Source of the DNA: Shewanellaceae bacterium UBA2521 | Lineage (GTDB): Bacteria; Pseudomonadota; Gammaproteobacteria; Enterobacterales; Shewanellaceae | Length of the DNA stretch: 41,871 nucleotides | Reading direction: 5' to 3' | Assembly: GCA_002341165.1 (NCBI GenBank) | Contig: DDNL01000007.1 | Location: 2,075 to 43,945 of the forward strand | Part shown: positions 25,301 to 35,111 of the stretch, piece after piece | How positions within the stretch are numbered: the stretch's first letter is position 1 | Layout: every line of letters starts with the position of its first letter | The notes under the pieces: generated by a model | Told to the model about the DNA's origin: nothing | The model's database searches: none | Seen by the model: the letters and a program-made list of their open reading frames with translations, nothing else | Translations under genes and position numbers: made by a program

Positions 25301-25327
25301 AAAAGCGCCCAATGTGGCGCTTTTTTT
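25301..25327 (+). terminator. Rho-independent terminator of the PDH operon
   Basis: A 9-bp stem (AAAAGCGCC with GGCGCTTTT), a 6-base loop and a seven-T run lie right after the lpd stop. It separates lpd from the patatin gene. Confidence 0.88.
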
Positions 25328-25416
25328 ATAGCTACATCGGCAGGCTTAAAGGAATATTGTTTGCAAAACATTGAGTTTTATCCTAAGTGTAAGACGCTGA
25401 TAAAAAGGAGTTATGC

Positions 25417-27738
25417 GTGCGTTGGGGTAGTTTATGTTTGGTATTTATATTATGTTTTGGTTATCAGGCTCAGGTTGAAGCAAGGCCTAAAGTTGGATTG
25501 GTACTTGCAGGTGGTGGCGCCAAAGGTATTATACATGTAGGTGTATTGCGTTGGTTAGAAGAACATCATATCCCTGTAGATTATATTACAGGAACGAGTA
25601 TTGGCTCTTATGTGGGTGCTTTGTATGCACTGGGTTACTCCTCCGCTGAAATAGAATCGATTATGCTGAGCTTGGATTGGAACTCAGGTTATAGTGATCG
25701 CGTGCCTCGAGAAGACTTACCTCTACGCAGCCAAAAATTAAGAGATACTTATAATATTCCCATTGACTTGGGAATGAGAGATTATCAACTTAGAGTGCCA
25801 TCTGGTTGGCTACAAGGCCAAACTATGATGCGACTTTTATATGAATCAATAGGTATTTTACCTCGATTCGATGATTTTTACAAATTGCCTATTCCCTTTT
25901 ACCCTGTTACAGCAAATTTAGAAACGCGCCAAGTTGTACCTTTAAAACAGGGAGATCTGATCAAGTCTGTACGTGCTTCAATGAGCGTGCCTGGCATATT
26001 AAGCCCTGTGCTTATTGATGGCCAACAGCTTGTTGATGGTGGCATTGCTAACAATTTGCCTGTTGATTTGATTCGCACTATGGGAGCAGATATCGTTATT
26101 GCTGTAGATATTGCTTCAGAGCCTTTAAAAGGAAAGCAACTGAACACGCCTTTAAGTGCACTAGAGCAGCTTTCTGTATTTTTGGTACTTAGCAATACGG
26201 AGCATCAAAAGAAGTTACTCGGTGAGGGCGATGTGCTCATTACACCTGAAGTTGAAGGCATGAGCACGACCGACTTTAACCTGATTAACCAAGACAGTAT
26301 TACTAAAGGTTATCAAGCAGCTCAAGCTCAATCGAGGAAGTTACTGGAATATAAATTAGAAAAACAAGAGTACTTCACATACAGAGAAGCGAAGTTACGT
26401 CAACGTGATGCGATACAAGACATAATTTATCGTCCCATGCGTCAAGTTGTGATTGATTCACCTGCTTCTCATTTAAAGCCTTTAATCAAAGAGCAAGTGC
26501 AACGTGCTCAAAAAAACTATTCAACAAGAAAAAATATTGAGGATATTGTAACGCATGTTTATAACTTAGATAGGTTTGAACGTGTTGAGGCTTATATCAG
26601 GCCAACTGAGGATTTAAAGCTTAATGACTTAATCATTATCGCAGAGCCTAAATCTTGGGGGCCTAATTATCTTAATTTTGGTCTGAGTTTTGAGAAGGGA
26701 GTCGATTACCATGCAAGTGTGGACTTAGACTTTAGTTTTTTGCAAACGGATCTGAATTCTTTTTCAGCAGAATGGTTGAATGAAGTGCAACTTGCACGAG
26801 AAACTTTTTATCGCACTCATTTTTACCAGCCTCTAGATAGAACTGACCACTTTTTTTCATCTGTTTCATACAAATATAAAATTGATGAGGGTAAGAACTG
26901 GTTAGAAAACTTCGATTACACTATCACACAAGAGAGACATGCCAATCGCTTTGATTTAGGAATAGGTTATAACTTTACACGACAATTTCTAATTCAAGCA
27001 GGGGCTTGGATGGACTTTACTTCTAAACTCAAATACAGTGCGCTCTCTATTGATTGGACGAATTATTATTATAGTTACGCGCCTTATATACTTATGCATT
27101 ACGATCAGCAGGATAATGCCTTTTTTCCTCAAAAGGGCAATGCATTGATGATTTATTTCAGTAGGATTTACCAAAAGACCACCAAGCAAATCTATAGTGA
27201 TTCGAGCATTCCTTTTAAGCTTACTTCATATCAAGATAATATATTGCCTATTGATTATTTTGAGGTTATTTATACTGGATCTTTAAAGATAGGCCGTAAT
27301 ACGTTCAGCACTCGGTTGGAATACGGCAGAATTGATCATGATGGATTCTCAGACAGCGACTCTTTCGATTTTTCTATGTACCAGTTCAATCTAGGAGGCT
27401 TCCTGTCTTTGTCGGGTTTTCGTCCCAATATTTTAGTTGGCGACAGAAAAATATTAGGTCTGATCAGTTATAACTATGAACTATCAGATTCCTTTTTAGG
27501 CTTACCTGATACGCCGCTTTATGGTGGCGTATCTATGGAAGTAGGAAATGTGTGGTTAAAACATGAATTGCGCTTTGGAAATCAAGGTACAAAAGCCGAT
27601 ATAGATAAACGAGATTTAATTTATGCTTCAGCTGTTTATCTGGGAAGTGAAACTAAAATTGGTACGCTCACCCTAGCTTTAGGTGCGAATACAGCGCAAG
27701 AAGTTTCGCTTTATGTGTATTTAGGTAAAAAATTTTAA
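25417..27738 (+). CDS. Patatin-like phospholipase with outer-membrane barrel (type Vd secretion, PlpD-like)
   Basis: The 773-residue protein has a signal peptide (1-22), then a patatin domain with oxyanion loop GGGAKG (32-37), nucleophile Ser61 in GTSIG (59-63) and catalytic Asp207 in DGG. A POTRA-like segment follows (about 345-415), then an Omp85/BamA-type beta-barrel ending in Phe, as outer-membrane proteins do. This order is the fused single-chain architecture of Pseudomonas PlpD, where the lipase is displayed or released at the cell surface. The start is GTG at 25417, six bases after AAGGAG; the nearby ATG at 25413 is out of frame and closes after five codons. It is a single gene between lpd and acnB. 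Confidence 0.9.
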   Translation: MRWGSLCLVFILCFGYQAQVEARPKVGLVLAGGGAKGIIHVGVLRWLEEHHIPVDYITGTSIGSYVGALYALGYSSAEIESIMLSLDWNSGYSDRVPREDLPLRSQKLRDTYNIPIDLGMRDYQLRVPSGWLQGQTMMRLLYESIGILPRFDDFYKLPIPFYPVTANLETRQVVPLKQGDLIKSVRASMSVPGILSPVLIDGQQLVDGGIANNLPVDLIRTMGADIVIAVDIASEPLKGKQLNTPLSALEQLSVFLVLSNTEHQKKLLGEGDVLITPEVEGMSTTDFNLINQDSITKGYQAAQAQSRKLLEYKLEKQEYFTYREAKLRQRDAIQDIIYRPMRQVVIDSPASHLKPLIKEQVQRAQKNYSTRKNIEDIVTHVYNLDRFERVEAYIRPTEDLKLNDLIIIAEPKSWGPNYLNFGLSFEKGVDYHASVDLDFSFLQTDLNSFSAEWLNEVQLARETFYRTHFYQPLDRTDHFFSSVSYKYKIDEGKNWLENFDYTITQERHANRFDLGIGYNFTRQFLIQAGAWMDFTSKLKYSALSIDWTNYYYSYAPYILMHYDQQDNAFFPQKGNALMIYFSRIYQKTTKQIYSDSSIPFKLTSYQDNILPIDYFEVIYTGSLKIGRNTFSTRLEYGRIDHDGFSDSDSFDFSMYQFNLGGFLSLSGFRPNILVGDRKILGLISYNYELSDSFLGLPDTPLYGGVSMEVGNVWLKHELRFGNQGTKADIDKRDLIYASAVYLGSETKIGTLTLALGANTAQEVSLYVYLGKKF

Positions 27739-27815
27739 TAATGATAAATTTTAGTAAAATATTTAAATTATTTAATTGCTAGAGTATTATTGTATAGGCG
27801 TACAAAAATAATTAC

Positions 27816-27837
27816 GTTTGAAACTTCATTTTCAAAC
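27816..27837 (+). other. Hairpin in the acnB leader
   Basis: A perfect 8-bp inverted repeat (GTTTGAAA with TTTCAAAC, 6-base loop) lies 31 bases before the acnB start in an otherwise AT-rich 130-base gap. No T run follows, so it is not an obvious terminator for the patatin gene. It may be a 5' untranslated element. Confidence 0.4.
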
Positions 27838-27868
27838 AATCAAATAAAAAATAAGTGAGGACTTTGAC

Positions 27869-30466
27869 GTGTTAGATGCTTATGGAAAACATGTAAAAGA
27901 GCGTGAGGCAATGGGAGTTGTTCCCCGACCTCTGAGTGCACAGCAAGTTGCCGAGTTGGTTGATTTATTCAAAAATCCAGCGCAAGCAGATCATGAGACT
28001 TTACTTGATTTATTAAAAAATCGTATACCGCCAGGTGTAGATGAAGCCGCATATGTCAAAGCTGCTTTTTTAGCTGATGTAGTGAAAGGTGATGTGAGTA
28101 CACCATTACTTTCCAGAGAAGAAGGAACCAAGCTTTTAGGCACAATGCAAGGCGGTTATAATATTGAACCTCTTGTTGATTTATTAGATGATAAAGATTT
28201 AGCAGAGCTTGCTGGAGATGCTTTATCACAGACTTTATTGATATTTGATGCTTTCCACGATGTGGTGGATAAAATGAATGCAGGCAATGCTGTGGCAAAG
28301 CGAGTGGTGCAATCATGGGCTGATGCACAGTGGTTTTTAAACCGTCCTGAATTAGAAAAGAAAATATCTTTGACTGTGTTTAAGGTTACAGGTGAAACGA
28401 ATACAGACGATCTATCCCCTGCACAAGACGCTTGGTCAAGACCTGATATACCTTTGCATGCTTTAGCGATGTTGAAGATGGAGCGTGATGGTATTGTTCC
28501 GGATGATTCAGGTAAAACAGGGCCTATGGTGAAGCTTAAAGAGCTCAATGATAAAGGCTTTCCTTTGGTTTACGTGGGTGATGTTGTGGGTACAGGTTCT
28601 TCACGTAAGTCGGCAACAAACTCTGTGTTATGGTTCATGGGCGATGATATTCCTTATGTACCTAATAAGCGCTCGGGTGGATTTTGTTTCGGTGGTAAAA
28701 TTGCACCTATTTTCTTTAATACGATGGAAGATGCGGGCGCACTCCCTGTAGAAATGCCGGTTGACCTAATGCAGATGGGAGATGTGATTGACTTCTATCC
28801 TTATGAAGGCAAAGTATGTCAACATAATACAGACAAAGTCATTGCTGAGTTTTCTCTTAAAACTGATGTTTTACTTGATGAAGTCAGAGCAGGCGGTCGT
28901 ATTCCATTGATTATTGGCCGAGGCTTAACAGATAAAGCAAGACAAGTTCTGAAGCTAGAGCCTTCAAAAGTGTTTGTGCGACCTAAAGATATTACAGGTA
29001 GCGACAAAGGCTACACCCTCGCACAAAAAATGGTCGGCCGCGCTTGTGGAACAGAAGGTGTACGTCCTGGACAATACTGTGAACCTTATATGACCACGGT
29101 AGGATCACAAGATACAACAGGACCTATGACTCGAGATGAGCTAAAAGATCTCGCTTGTCTTGGCTTTAGTGCTGATTTAACGATGCAATCTTTCTGTCAT
29201 ACAGCAGCTTATCCAAAACCTGTTGATGTGGATACCCATCATAACTTACCTGATTTTATTATGAATCGTGGCGGTGTGTCATTGCGCCCTGGTGATGGTG
29301 TGATTCACTCTTGGCTCAATAGAATGCTGTTGCCTGATACTGTGGGAACAGGTGGTGATTCACATACGCGCTTTCCTCTTGGTATTTCTTTCCCTGCAGG
29401 CTCGGGTCTTGTTGCCTTTGCAGCCGCTACAGGTGTGATGCCCTTAGATATGCCTGAATCAATTTTGGTGCGTTTTAAAGGAAAGTTACAACCCGGCATT
29501 ACGTTGCGTGACTTAGTCCACGCTATACCTTATTACGCCATTCAAAAAGGTTTGCTCACTGTTGAGAAAAAAGGTAAGAAAAATATTTTCTCCGGTAAAG
29601 TATTAGAAATTGAAGGTTTAGAAGACTTGAAAGTTGAGCAAGCCTTTGAGCTCTCTGATGCCTCAGCTGAGCGTAGTGCGGCAGGCTGTACCATTAAGTT
29701 AAATAAAGAGCCTGTCATTGAATATATCAACTCTAATATTGTGATGCTCAAATGGATGATTGCTGAAGGTTACGGTGATCGCCGTACTATGGAGCGTCGT
29801 ATTGAGTCGATGGAAGAGTGGTTGAAAAAACCAGAGTTGATGAGTGCTGATCCTGATGCTGAATATGCTGAAGTGATCGAAATTGATATGAATGAAATCA
29901 AAGAACCGATTTTATGTGCACCTAATGATCCTGATGATGCTCGTTTGCTGTCTGATGTGGCAGGCGATCCTGTAGATGAAGTGTTTGTCGGTTCATGCAT
30001 GACCAATATTGGTCACTTCCGTGCTACAGGTAACTTACTCAATGAGTATAAAGGTCAGCTGGCAACGCGTTTGTGGATTGTACCGCCCACGAAAATGGAT
30101 CAAGATCAACTTATTGCTGAAGGTTACTATGGTATTTTTGGTCGTGTTGGTGCGCGTACTGAAATTCCAGGTTGCTCTTTATGCATGGGAAATCAAGCTC
30201 GTGTGGCAGATAAAGCGACGGTTGTATCAACTTCAACACGTAACTTTCCTAATCGTATGGGAGCGGGTGCAAATGTATACTTGGCTTCGGCTGAGTTATC
30301 TGCTGTAGCTGCGATCAAAGGTAAATTACCTACAGTAGCCGAGTATATGGAGTATGCACAAAAATTAGATTTAATTTATGATGAAACATATCGTTATTTA
30401 AATTTCAACGAAATTGAATCTTATGCTAAGTCAGCTGAAGAGGTTATCATTCAGAAGAAAGCTTAG
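27869..30466 (+). CDS. acnB: Aconitate hydratase B
   Basis: AcnB interconverts citrate and isocitrate with a 4Fe-4S cluster; in its iron-free form it also binds mRNAs. The 865-residue product equals E. coli AcnB in length and starts with the AcnB-only HEAT-like domain (LLDLLKNRIPPGVDEAAYVKA). Cluster cysteines occur in FVGSCMTNIGHF and PGCSLCMGNQ. Other conserved stretches are GTGSSRKSATNSVLW and RAGGRIPLIIGRGLT. The start is GTG at 27869 with GTGAGGAC upstream. It is a single gene. Confidence 0.97.
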   Translation: MLDAYGKHVKEREAMGVVPRPLSAQQVAELVDLFKNPAQADHETLLDLLKNRIPPGVDEAAYVKAAFLADVVKGDVSTPLLSREEGTKLLGTMQGGYNIEPLVDLLDDKDLAELAGDALSQTLLIFDAFHDVVDKMNAGNAVAKRVVQSWADAQWFLNRPELEKKISLTVFKVTGETNTDDLSPAQDAWSRPDIPLHALAMLKMERDGIVPDDSGKTGPMVKLKELNDKGFPLVYVGDVVGTGSSRKSATNSVLWFMGDDIPYVPNKRSGGFCFGGKIAPIFFNTMEDAGALPVEMPVDLMQMGDVIDFYPYEGKVCQHNTDKVIAEFSLKTDVLLDEVRAGGRIPLIIGRGLTDKARQVLKLEPSKVFVRPKDITGSDKGYTLAQKMVGRACGTEGVRPGQYCEPYMTTVGSQDTTGPMTRDELKDLACLGFSADLTMQSFCHTAAYPKPVDVDTHHNLPDFIMNRGGVSLRPGDGVIHSWLNRMLLPDTVGTGGDSHTRFPLGISFPAGSGLVAFAAATGVMPLDMPESILVRFKGKLQPGITLRDLVHAIPYYAIQKGLLTVEKKGKKNIFSGKVLEIEGLEDLKVEQAFELSDASAERSAAGCTIKLNKEPVIEYINSNIVMLKWMIAEGYGDRRTMERRIESMEEWLKKPELMSADPDAEYAEVIEIDMNEIKEPILCAPNDPDDARLLSDVAGDPVDEVFVGSCMTNIGHFRATGNLLNEYKGQLATRLWIVPPTKMDQDQLIAEGYYGIFGRVGARTEIPGCSLCMGNQARVADKATVVSTSTRNFPNRMGAGANVYLASAELSAVAAIKGKLPTVAEYMEYAQKLDLIYDETYRYLNFNEIESYAKSAEEVIIQKKA

Positions 30467-30485
30467 TTTTTAATGAAGCTTGGTG

Positions 30486-30953
30486 TTACTTGTGTGAACT
30501 ATGAAGCTTCTCTAGTAATAAATCTTCGAGCTCAAAGCGTTTTTCCATGAGCTCGCCTAGATTGCATAAGTCTTCATCAAGCTTATCTAAAGCGTTGGGT
30601 TTTTCTTCAATGGTGTATTTGTCATGAAAATTGAGCGCTTCGTCTGTCGTATCATTGATTGCTGGTACCACATATTTGCCTAGCTCCATCCTTTCTCGGT
30701 GTTCTTCTTCATACGCGGTAATAATTTCTTCATAAATTTCAAAGTGACCTTCAGAAACATAATCAACAAGATCACCGCAGAAAGCATTAATTTCTTCAGC
30801 AGATGGAAGGCTATTGTTTTGATGTTCAAATGGTGGGAGGTTTGCTATTTTGCAGTAGTGAGCGAGTAACTTTCCTCGATGTTCGAGCCATCGATCAATA
30901 TGCTGGTTTAAGCCACTCCATTTATGTTGTTTGTGGTTGGCATGATCTGTCAT
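30486..30953 (-). CDS. rsd: Rsd/AlgQ family anti-sigma-70 regulator
   Basis: Rsd binds sigma-70 region 4 in stationary phase and favours alternative sigma factors. The 155-residue, mostly helical protein matches the family in RWLEHRGKLLAHYCKI, the central LVDYVSEGHFEIYE and the ending LGELMEKRFELEDLLLEKL. It is convergent with acnB and divergent from hemE, the same neighbour as in E. coli. An AAGGAG ribosome-binding site precedes its ATG. Confidence 0.92.
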   Translation of the reverse strand: MTDHANHKQHKWSGLNQHIDRWLEHRGKLLAHYCKIANLPPFEHQNNSLPSAEEINAFCGDLVDYVSEGHFEIYEEIITAYEEEHRERMELGKYVVPAINDTTDEALNFHDKYTIEEKPNALDKLDEDLCNLGELMEKRFELEDLLLEKLHSSHK

Positions 30954-30986
30954 GACATGACTCCTTTTTACTAGGCCTTTGTTATA

Positions 30987-31015
30987 AGCATATAGTTAGC
31001 GTGAAAAATGGTCAA
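30987..31015 (-). promoter_or_regulatory. Candidate sigma-70 promoter of rsd
   Basis: On the minus strand TTGACC (31015-31010) and TATGCT (30992-30987) are separated by 17 bases and lie about 35 bases before the rsd ATG. Both hexamers are near consensus. Confidence 0.5.
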
Positions 31016-31142
31016 TCTTTTCATAATTTGATTTTTAACATATTGTGTTTTTGCTTAAACTATTTGTGAAGAATAGTACAGGTTAAAAGATTAAAAGTGG
31101 TACAATAAAAGGGCGTTTTAGTTTTTTAGGGATACATGCCTG

Positions 31143-32207
31143 ATGTACACATTAAAAAATGATAGCTATTTAAAAGCTTTGCTTCGACAACCTGTTACAC
31201 ATACACCTGTATGGATGATGCGCCAAGCTGGTCGCTATTTACCTGAATATAAAAAAATAAGATCTCAAGCTGGAGACTTTATGTCTTTATGTCGTAATCC
31301 AGAGTTAGCTTGTGAGGTGACATTACAACCATTACGACGATTTCCTTTAGACGCTGCAATTTTATTTTCCGATATTTTAACGATTCCCGATGCTATGGGG
31401 CTTGGCTTGTATTTTGAAACAGGCGAAGGGCCGCGTTTTCAAAATCCTATACGGACTCATGATGATATAAAAAAAATTCCTATTGTAGATCCTGTTGATG
31501 AGCTAGGTTATGTTATGGATGCAGTCAGTACTATTCGTAAAGCACTGCAAGGCGACGTACCTTTAATTGGTTTTTCAGGATCACCTTGGACGCTTGCTAC
31601 TTATATGATTGAAGGCGGCGCGAGTAAAGCATTTACCAAAATAAAGAAAATGGCTTTTTCTGATCCGCGAGCATTACATACATTACTTGACAAACTAGCC
31701 GATGCAGTAACCCTATATCTCAATGCTCAAATTGAACACGGTGCACAATCGGTCATGATTTTTGATACATGGGGCGGTGTGCTTTCTGAGTCAGCTTACC
31801 GAGAGTTTTCGTTGCGTTATATGCATAAGATTGTTTCCGGATTAAAGCGAGAACATGATGGCTATATAGTTCCTGTTACACTCTTTACCAAAGGCGGCGG
31901 TCAATGGTTAGAAGCGATGGCAGAAACAGGGTGTGATGCTTTAGGTCTAGATTGGACTACCGACCTAGCCCAAGCTCGTGCGCGTGTGGGAGATCGAGTT
32001 GCACTGCAAGGCAACATGGATCCATCTATGCTTTATGCTGATCAAGATACCATTGTTCAGGAAGTGAATAAGATTTTGAGTCGCTTTGGCCATGGCTCTG
32101 GACATGTCTTTAATTTGGGGCATGGTATTCATCCTGATGTAGATCCTGAGCATGCGCGTATTTTTATTGAAGCGGTAAAAGAGCATTCAAAGTCATATCA
32201 TTTATAA
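31143..32207 (+). CDS. hemE: Uroporphyrinogen decarboxylase
   Basis: HemE removes four carboxyl groups from uroporphyrinogen III to make coproporphyrinogen III in heme synthesis. The 354-residue product has the family signatures VWMMRQAGRYLPEY (residues 23-36) and GFSGSPWTLATYMIEGG, the conserved FSDILTIPDAMG with the substrate Asp, and a NLGHGIHPDVDP ending. It faces rsd and may run into the permease gene (24-base gap). Confidence 0.97.
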   Translation: MYTLKNDSYLKALLRQPVTHTPVWMMRQAGRYLPEYKKIRSQAGDFMSLCRNPELACEVTLQPLRRFPLDAAILFSDILTIPDAMGLGLYFETGEGPRFQNPIRTHDDIKKIPIVDPVDELGYVMDAVSTIRKALQGDVPLIGFSGSPWTLATYMIEGGASKAFTKIKKMAFSDPRALHTLLDKLADAVTLYLNAQIEHGAQSVMIFDTWGGVLSESAYREFSLRYMHKIVSGLKREHDGYIVPVTLFTKGGGQWLEAMAETGCDALGLDWTTDLAQARARVGDRVALQGNMDPSMLYADQDTIVQEVNKILSRFGHGSGHVFNLGHGIHPDVDPEHARIFIEAVKEHSKSYHL

Positions 32208-32231
32208 GAAAATATTGAAGGATTTTCATTC

Positions 32232-33278
32232 ATGCTTATGTTAGAAAGTTTTGTTGTGTTGTTTATGGAAGCTGCGCCTTGGCTCATTGTTGGATTTATT
32301 GTTGCAGGTCTTATTAAGACTTTCTTGCCTATGTCATGGCTACGTGAGCAATTAGGACAAGAGGGATTTTCTAGTGTGTTCAAAGCTTCTATATTTGGTA
32401 TTCCTTTGCCTCTTTGTTCTTGTGGCGTGATTCCTGCAGCAATTGGTCTACGGCGTCAAGGGGCATCTAAAAGTGCTACGACTGCCTTTATGGTTTCAAC
32501 ACCTGAAACTGGAGTAGATTCCATTTCTATCTCTTACGCATTACTTGGACCTTTTCTAGCTTCGATGCGCCCTATTGCTGCATTTTTTAGTGCTATGGTT
32601 GCTGGCCTGCTCGTGGGAAAAGAAGATGCAAAGCATCAGGCGCAGATGCAGTCAGAACAGACCAGCTCATGCTGTAGTAAGAAACATAGTGACCATGATT
32701 CGCAACAGCCTTTGACTCAGCGTTTACAACAAAGTGCTAAGTACGTAAGTTTTGATATGGTTGAAGATACGGTGGTGTGGTTACTCACGGGTCTGTTGTT
32801 TGCAGCTTTAGTTAAAGCGTATGTACCTGAAGATTTTTTAGTTGAGTGGGGGCATGGATTGTTGGGTATGCTGTTGATGATGGTGATCTCAGTACCTATG
32901 TATATTTGCGCTACCGCTTCAACCCCTATTGCCGCTGGCCTGTTGCTCGCTGGAGTGAGTCCTGGTGCTGTATTACTCTTTATGTTAGCAGGTCCTGCTA
33001 CAAATATTGCAACTTTGTCTGTTGTGGCTAAAGAGCTCGGACAGCGTTCTTTAATCGCCTATTTGACGGGCGTTTTAGGCGTGGCTTTATTGTTTGGATT
33101 TTTAACTGATTATTTGGTGAGCGCTTTTGCAATAGACATCCGAACACATTTAACGGCCTCTCATGAGATGTTACCCGACTGGATTGTTATCTCTTCGAGT
33201 GTATTGCTTGCTTTGTTCATGAGCCGAGCACTCTTGGTTAAACTCAAGCTTCACTTTGTGAAGTTAGCATATAAATAA
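32232..33278 (+). CDS. SO_0444-type Cu/Zn efflux permease (DUF318/ArsP-like)
   Basis: The 348-residue membrane protein has about eight hydrophobic segments and the family hallmark PLPLCSCGVIPAAIGLRRQG, followed by ASKSATTAFMVSTPETG. A central cytosolic loop (about 140-165) is rich in metal ligands (SSCCSKKHSDHDS). This pattern matches the SO_0444 group of permeases, annotated as Cu/Zn efflux transporters; the wider ArsP/YraQ family also includes organoarsenical exporters. The gene starts 24 bases after hemE and ends 19 before udp. Its linkage to heme synthesis is unusual and may only reflect compact packing. Confidence 0.8.
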   Translation: MLMLESFVVLFMEAAPWLIVGFIVAGLIKTFLPMSWLREQLGQEGFSSVFKASIFGIPLPLCSCGVIPAAIGLRRQGASKSATTAFMVSTPETGVDSISISYALLGPFLASMRPIAAFFSAMVAGLLVGKEDAKHQAQMQSEQTSSCCSKKHSDHDSQQPLTQRLQQSAKYVSFDMVEDTVVWLLTGLLFAALVKAYVPEDFLVEWGHGLLGMLLMMVISVPMYICATASTPIAAGLLLAGVSPGAVLLFMLAGPATNIATLSVVAKELGQRSLIAYLTGVLGVALLFGFLTDYLVSAFAIDIRTHLTASHEMLPDWIVISSSVLLALFMSRALLVKLKLHFVKLAYK

Positions 33279-33297
33279 AATAATAAGGTTAGAAACT

Positions 33298-34059
33298 ATG
33301 AAACAGGTTTTTCATTTAGGCATACATCAAGATCAGCTTGAAGGTGCGACGCTTGCAATTGTTCCTGGTGATCCTGAGCGTGTTGAACGGATTGCTACTC
33401 AGATGAAGCAGGCTAAGAAGCTTGCTGCACATCGAGAGTTTACGTCCTACCTGGCATGGATTGAAGAGCACCCTGTTGTAATTTGCTCTACAGGCATTGG
33501 TGGGCCTTCTACATCGATTGCGGTTGAAGAATTGTCACAGCTAGGCATTACTACTTTTTTACGTATAGGCACAACAGGCGCCATTCAGCCAGATATCGAT
33601 GTGGGTGATATGATTGTCTCTCAGGCATCTGTACGTTTAGATGGTGCGAGCCAACACTTTGCTCCGCTTGCTTATCCGGCTGCATCCGATTTTTTTGTTA
33701 CGCAAGCCTTAATTCAAGCTTGTTCTCATAAAGGAGTCAAACCTCACGTCGGGGTTACGGCTTCAGCAGATACTTTCTATCCAGGCCAAGAGCGCTATGA
33801 TACGCATTCAGGGCGAGTTGTATCGCACTTACAAGGCTCGATGAAAGAGTGGCAAGCGATGCATGTGCTCAATTATGAGATGGAATCAGCAACGCTCTTT
33901 ACGCAGTGTGCCACTGAAGGCTTGAGAGCCGGTTGTGTTGCAGCAGTGATTGTGAATCGACACAAAAGTGAATCGCCTTCAGCAGAACAGGTGAAAAATT
34001 TGGAAAAACGTGCGATTGATGTGGTGATTGATGCTGCACGTCAATTGCTCACGGCATAA
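33298..34059 (+). CDS. udp: Uridine phosphorylase
   Basis: Udp splits uridine and phosphate to uracil and ribose-1-phosphate in pyrimidine salvage. The 253-residue product equals E. coli Udp in length and keeps IVPGDPERVERIA (phosphate site), CSTGIGGPSTSIAVEELSQLG, FLRIGTTGAIQP and the ribose-binding NYEMESATL. It follows the permease by 19 bases and is closed by a strong terminator. Confidence 0.97.
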   Translation: MKQVFHLGIHQDQLEGATLAIVPGDPERVERIATQMKQAKKLAAHREFTSYLAWIEEHPVVICSTGIGGPSTSIAVEELSQLGITTFLRIGTTGAIQPDIDVGDMIVSQASVRLDGASQHFAPLAYPAASDFFVTQALIQACSHKGVKPHVGVTASADTFYPGQERYDTHSGRVVSHLQGSMKEWQAMHVLNYEMESATLFTQCATEGLRAGCVAAVIVNRHKSESPSAEQVKNLEKRAIDVVIDAARQLLTA

Positions 34060-34096
34060 CATCATCATATAAAGAGTAGGTTGCACAGATGAATAC

Positions 34097-34122
34097 GAAG
34101 TAGGCTTGAGCCTACTTCTTTT
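34097..34122 (+). terminator. Rho-independent terminator after udp
   Basis: A perfect 9-bp stem (GAAGTAGGC with GCCTACTTC) and a 4-base loop TTGA are followed by four T. It lies 38 bases after the udp stop. The minus-strand side has no T run, so it serves udp rather than yicC. Confidence 0.8.
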
Positions 34123-34148
34123 GTGCGGAACAAACTTTGCCTCATGCT

Positions 34149-35018
34149 TCACTCAATATTTTGAATTTGCTCGCGCATTTGTTCAATCAAGACCTTCAGC
34201 TCTATCGCTGAGTTGGTAATATCACTGTGAATCGATTTAGAAGCTAAGGTGTTGGATTCACGATTAAACTCTTGCATCATGAAATCCAGACGACGCCCAC
34301 AAGCTCCACCTTCTGCTAAGATACGTTGCGTTTCTTTGATATGCGCTTGTAATCGTTCCATTTCTTCAGCGACATCTATTTTTTGGGCAAGGAATAACAT
34401 TTCTTGCTCGAGACGACTTGGATCTAAATCTTCAGTGATCTCTTTTAAGCGATCGTTCAACTTATCTTTTTGCCATTGTAAAATGACGGGCATTTTGCTA
34501 CAGACTAAATCGACATGCTCTTGGATACCTTCGATTTTTTGTAACATGAGATCTGCTGTAGCTTGTCCTTCTCTTTGTCTTGCTTGGATAAACTGATCCA
34601 GCAGTGCATCAGTATGTTTTAATAAAGTTTTTTGAACGACACTCTGATCTTGTTCCATGGGTGTAATGACGCCAGGCCAGCGTAGAATATCCATAATATT
34701 GAGTTGAGCTTGACCTTCGGGTAACAGTTTTTCTAATTGCTGACTTGATGTAATCAGCTGTTGCGCAAGTGTATTGTTCAATTGCAACTGTTCTTGATGA
34801 TCATTTTCGTTTTGAATGCGTAAATTGATTTCAATTTTACCCCGTTGTACACGCTGCCGTATTTTTTCACGCAATACAGGTTCTAAAGAACGATAGGTTT
34901 CAGGTAGGCGAAAGCTGCATTCAAGATAACGCTGGTTGACCGAGCGAATTTCCCAAATACAGGTCCCCCAAGATTCTTTATATTCGGAACGTGCATATGC
35001 AGTCATGCTATGGATCAT
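34149..35018 (-). CDS. yicC: YicC family protein, endoribonuclease
   Basis: The 289-residue protein starts MIHSMTAYARSE and ends with the family signature CGRRLDFMMQEFNRESNTLASKS (quoted in part: RRLDFMMQEFNRESNTL). The YicC_N domain covers about 1-155, and the C-terminal DUF1732 domain 205-289. E. coli YicC has been reported as an endoribonuclease acting on small RNA such as RyhB. It is divergent from rph, the classic arrangement. Confidence 0.93.
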   Translation of the reverse strand: MIHSMTAYARSEYKESWGTCIWEIRSVNQRYLECSFRLPETYRSLEPVLREKIRQRVQRGKIEINLRIQNENDHQEQLQLNNTLAQQLITSSQQLEKLLPEGQAQLNIMDILRWPGVITPMEQDQSVVQKTLLKHTDALLDQFIQARQREGQATADLMLQKIEGIQEHVDLVCSKMPVILQWQKDKLNDRLKEITEDLDPSRLEQEMLFLAQKIDVAEEMERLQAHIKETQRILAEGGACGRRLDFMMQEFNRESNTLASKSIHSDITNSAIELKVLIEQMREQIQNIE

Positions 35019-35111
35019 GGTTTTATCCTACGAAGTTAGAAAAAAAGATGCGTAAGATTATATCAAGCTTTTATAAGACTTTCTAATGAGACGAAATCTT
35101 AACTTAAAGCT

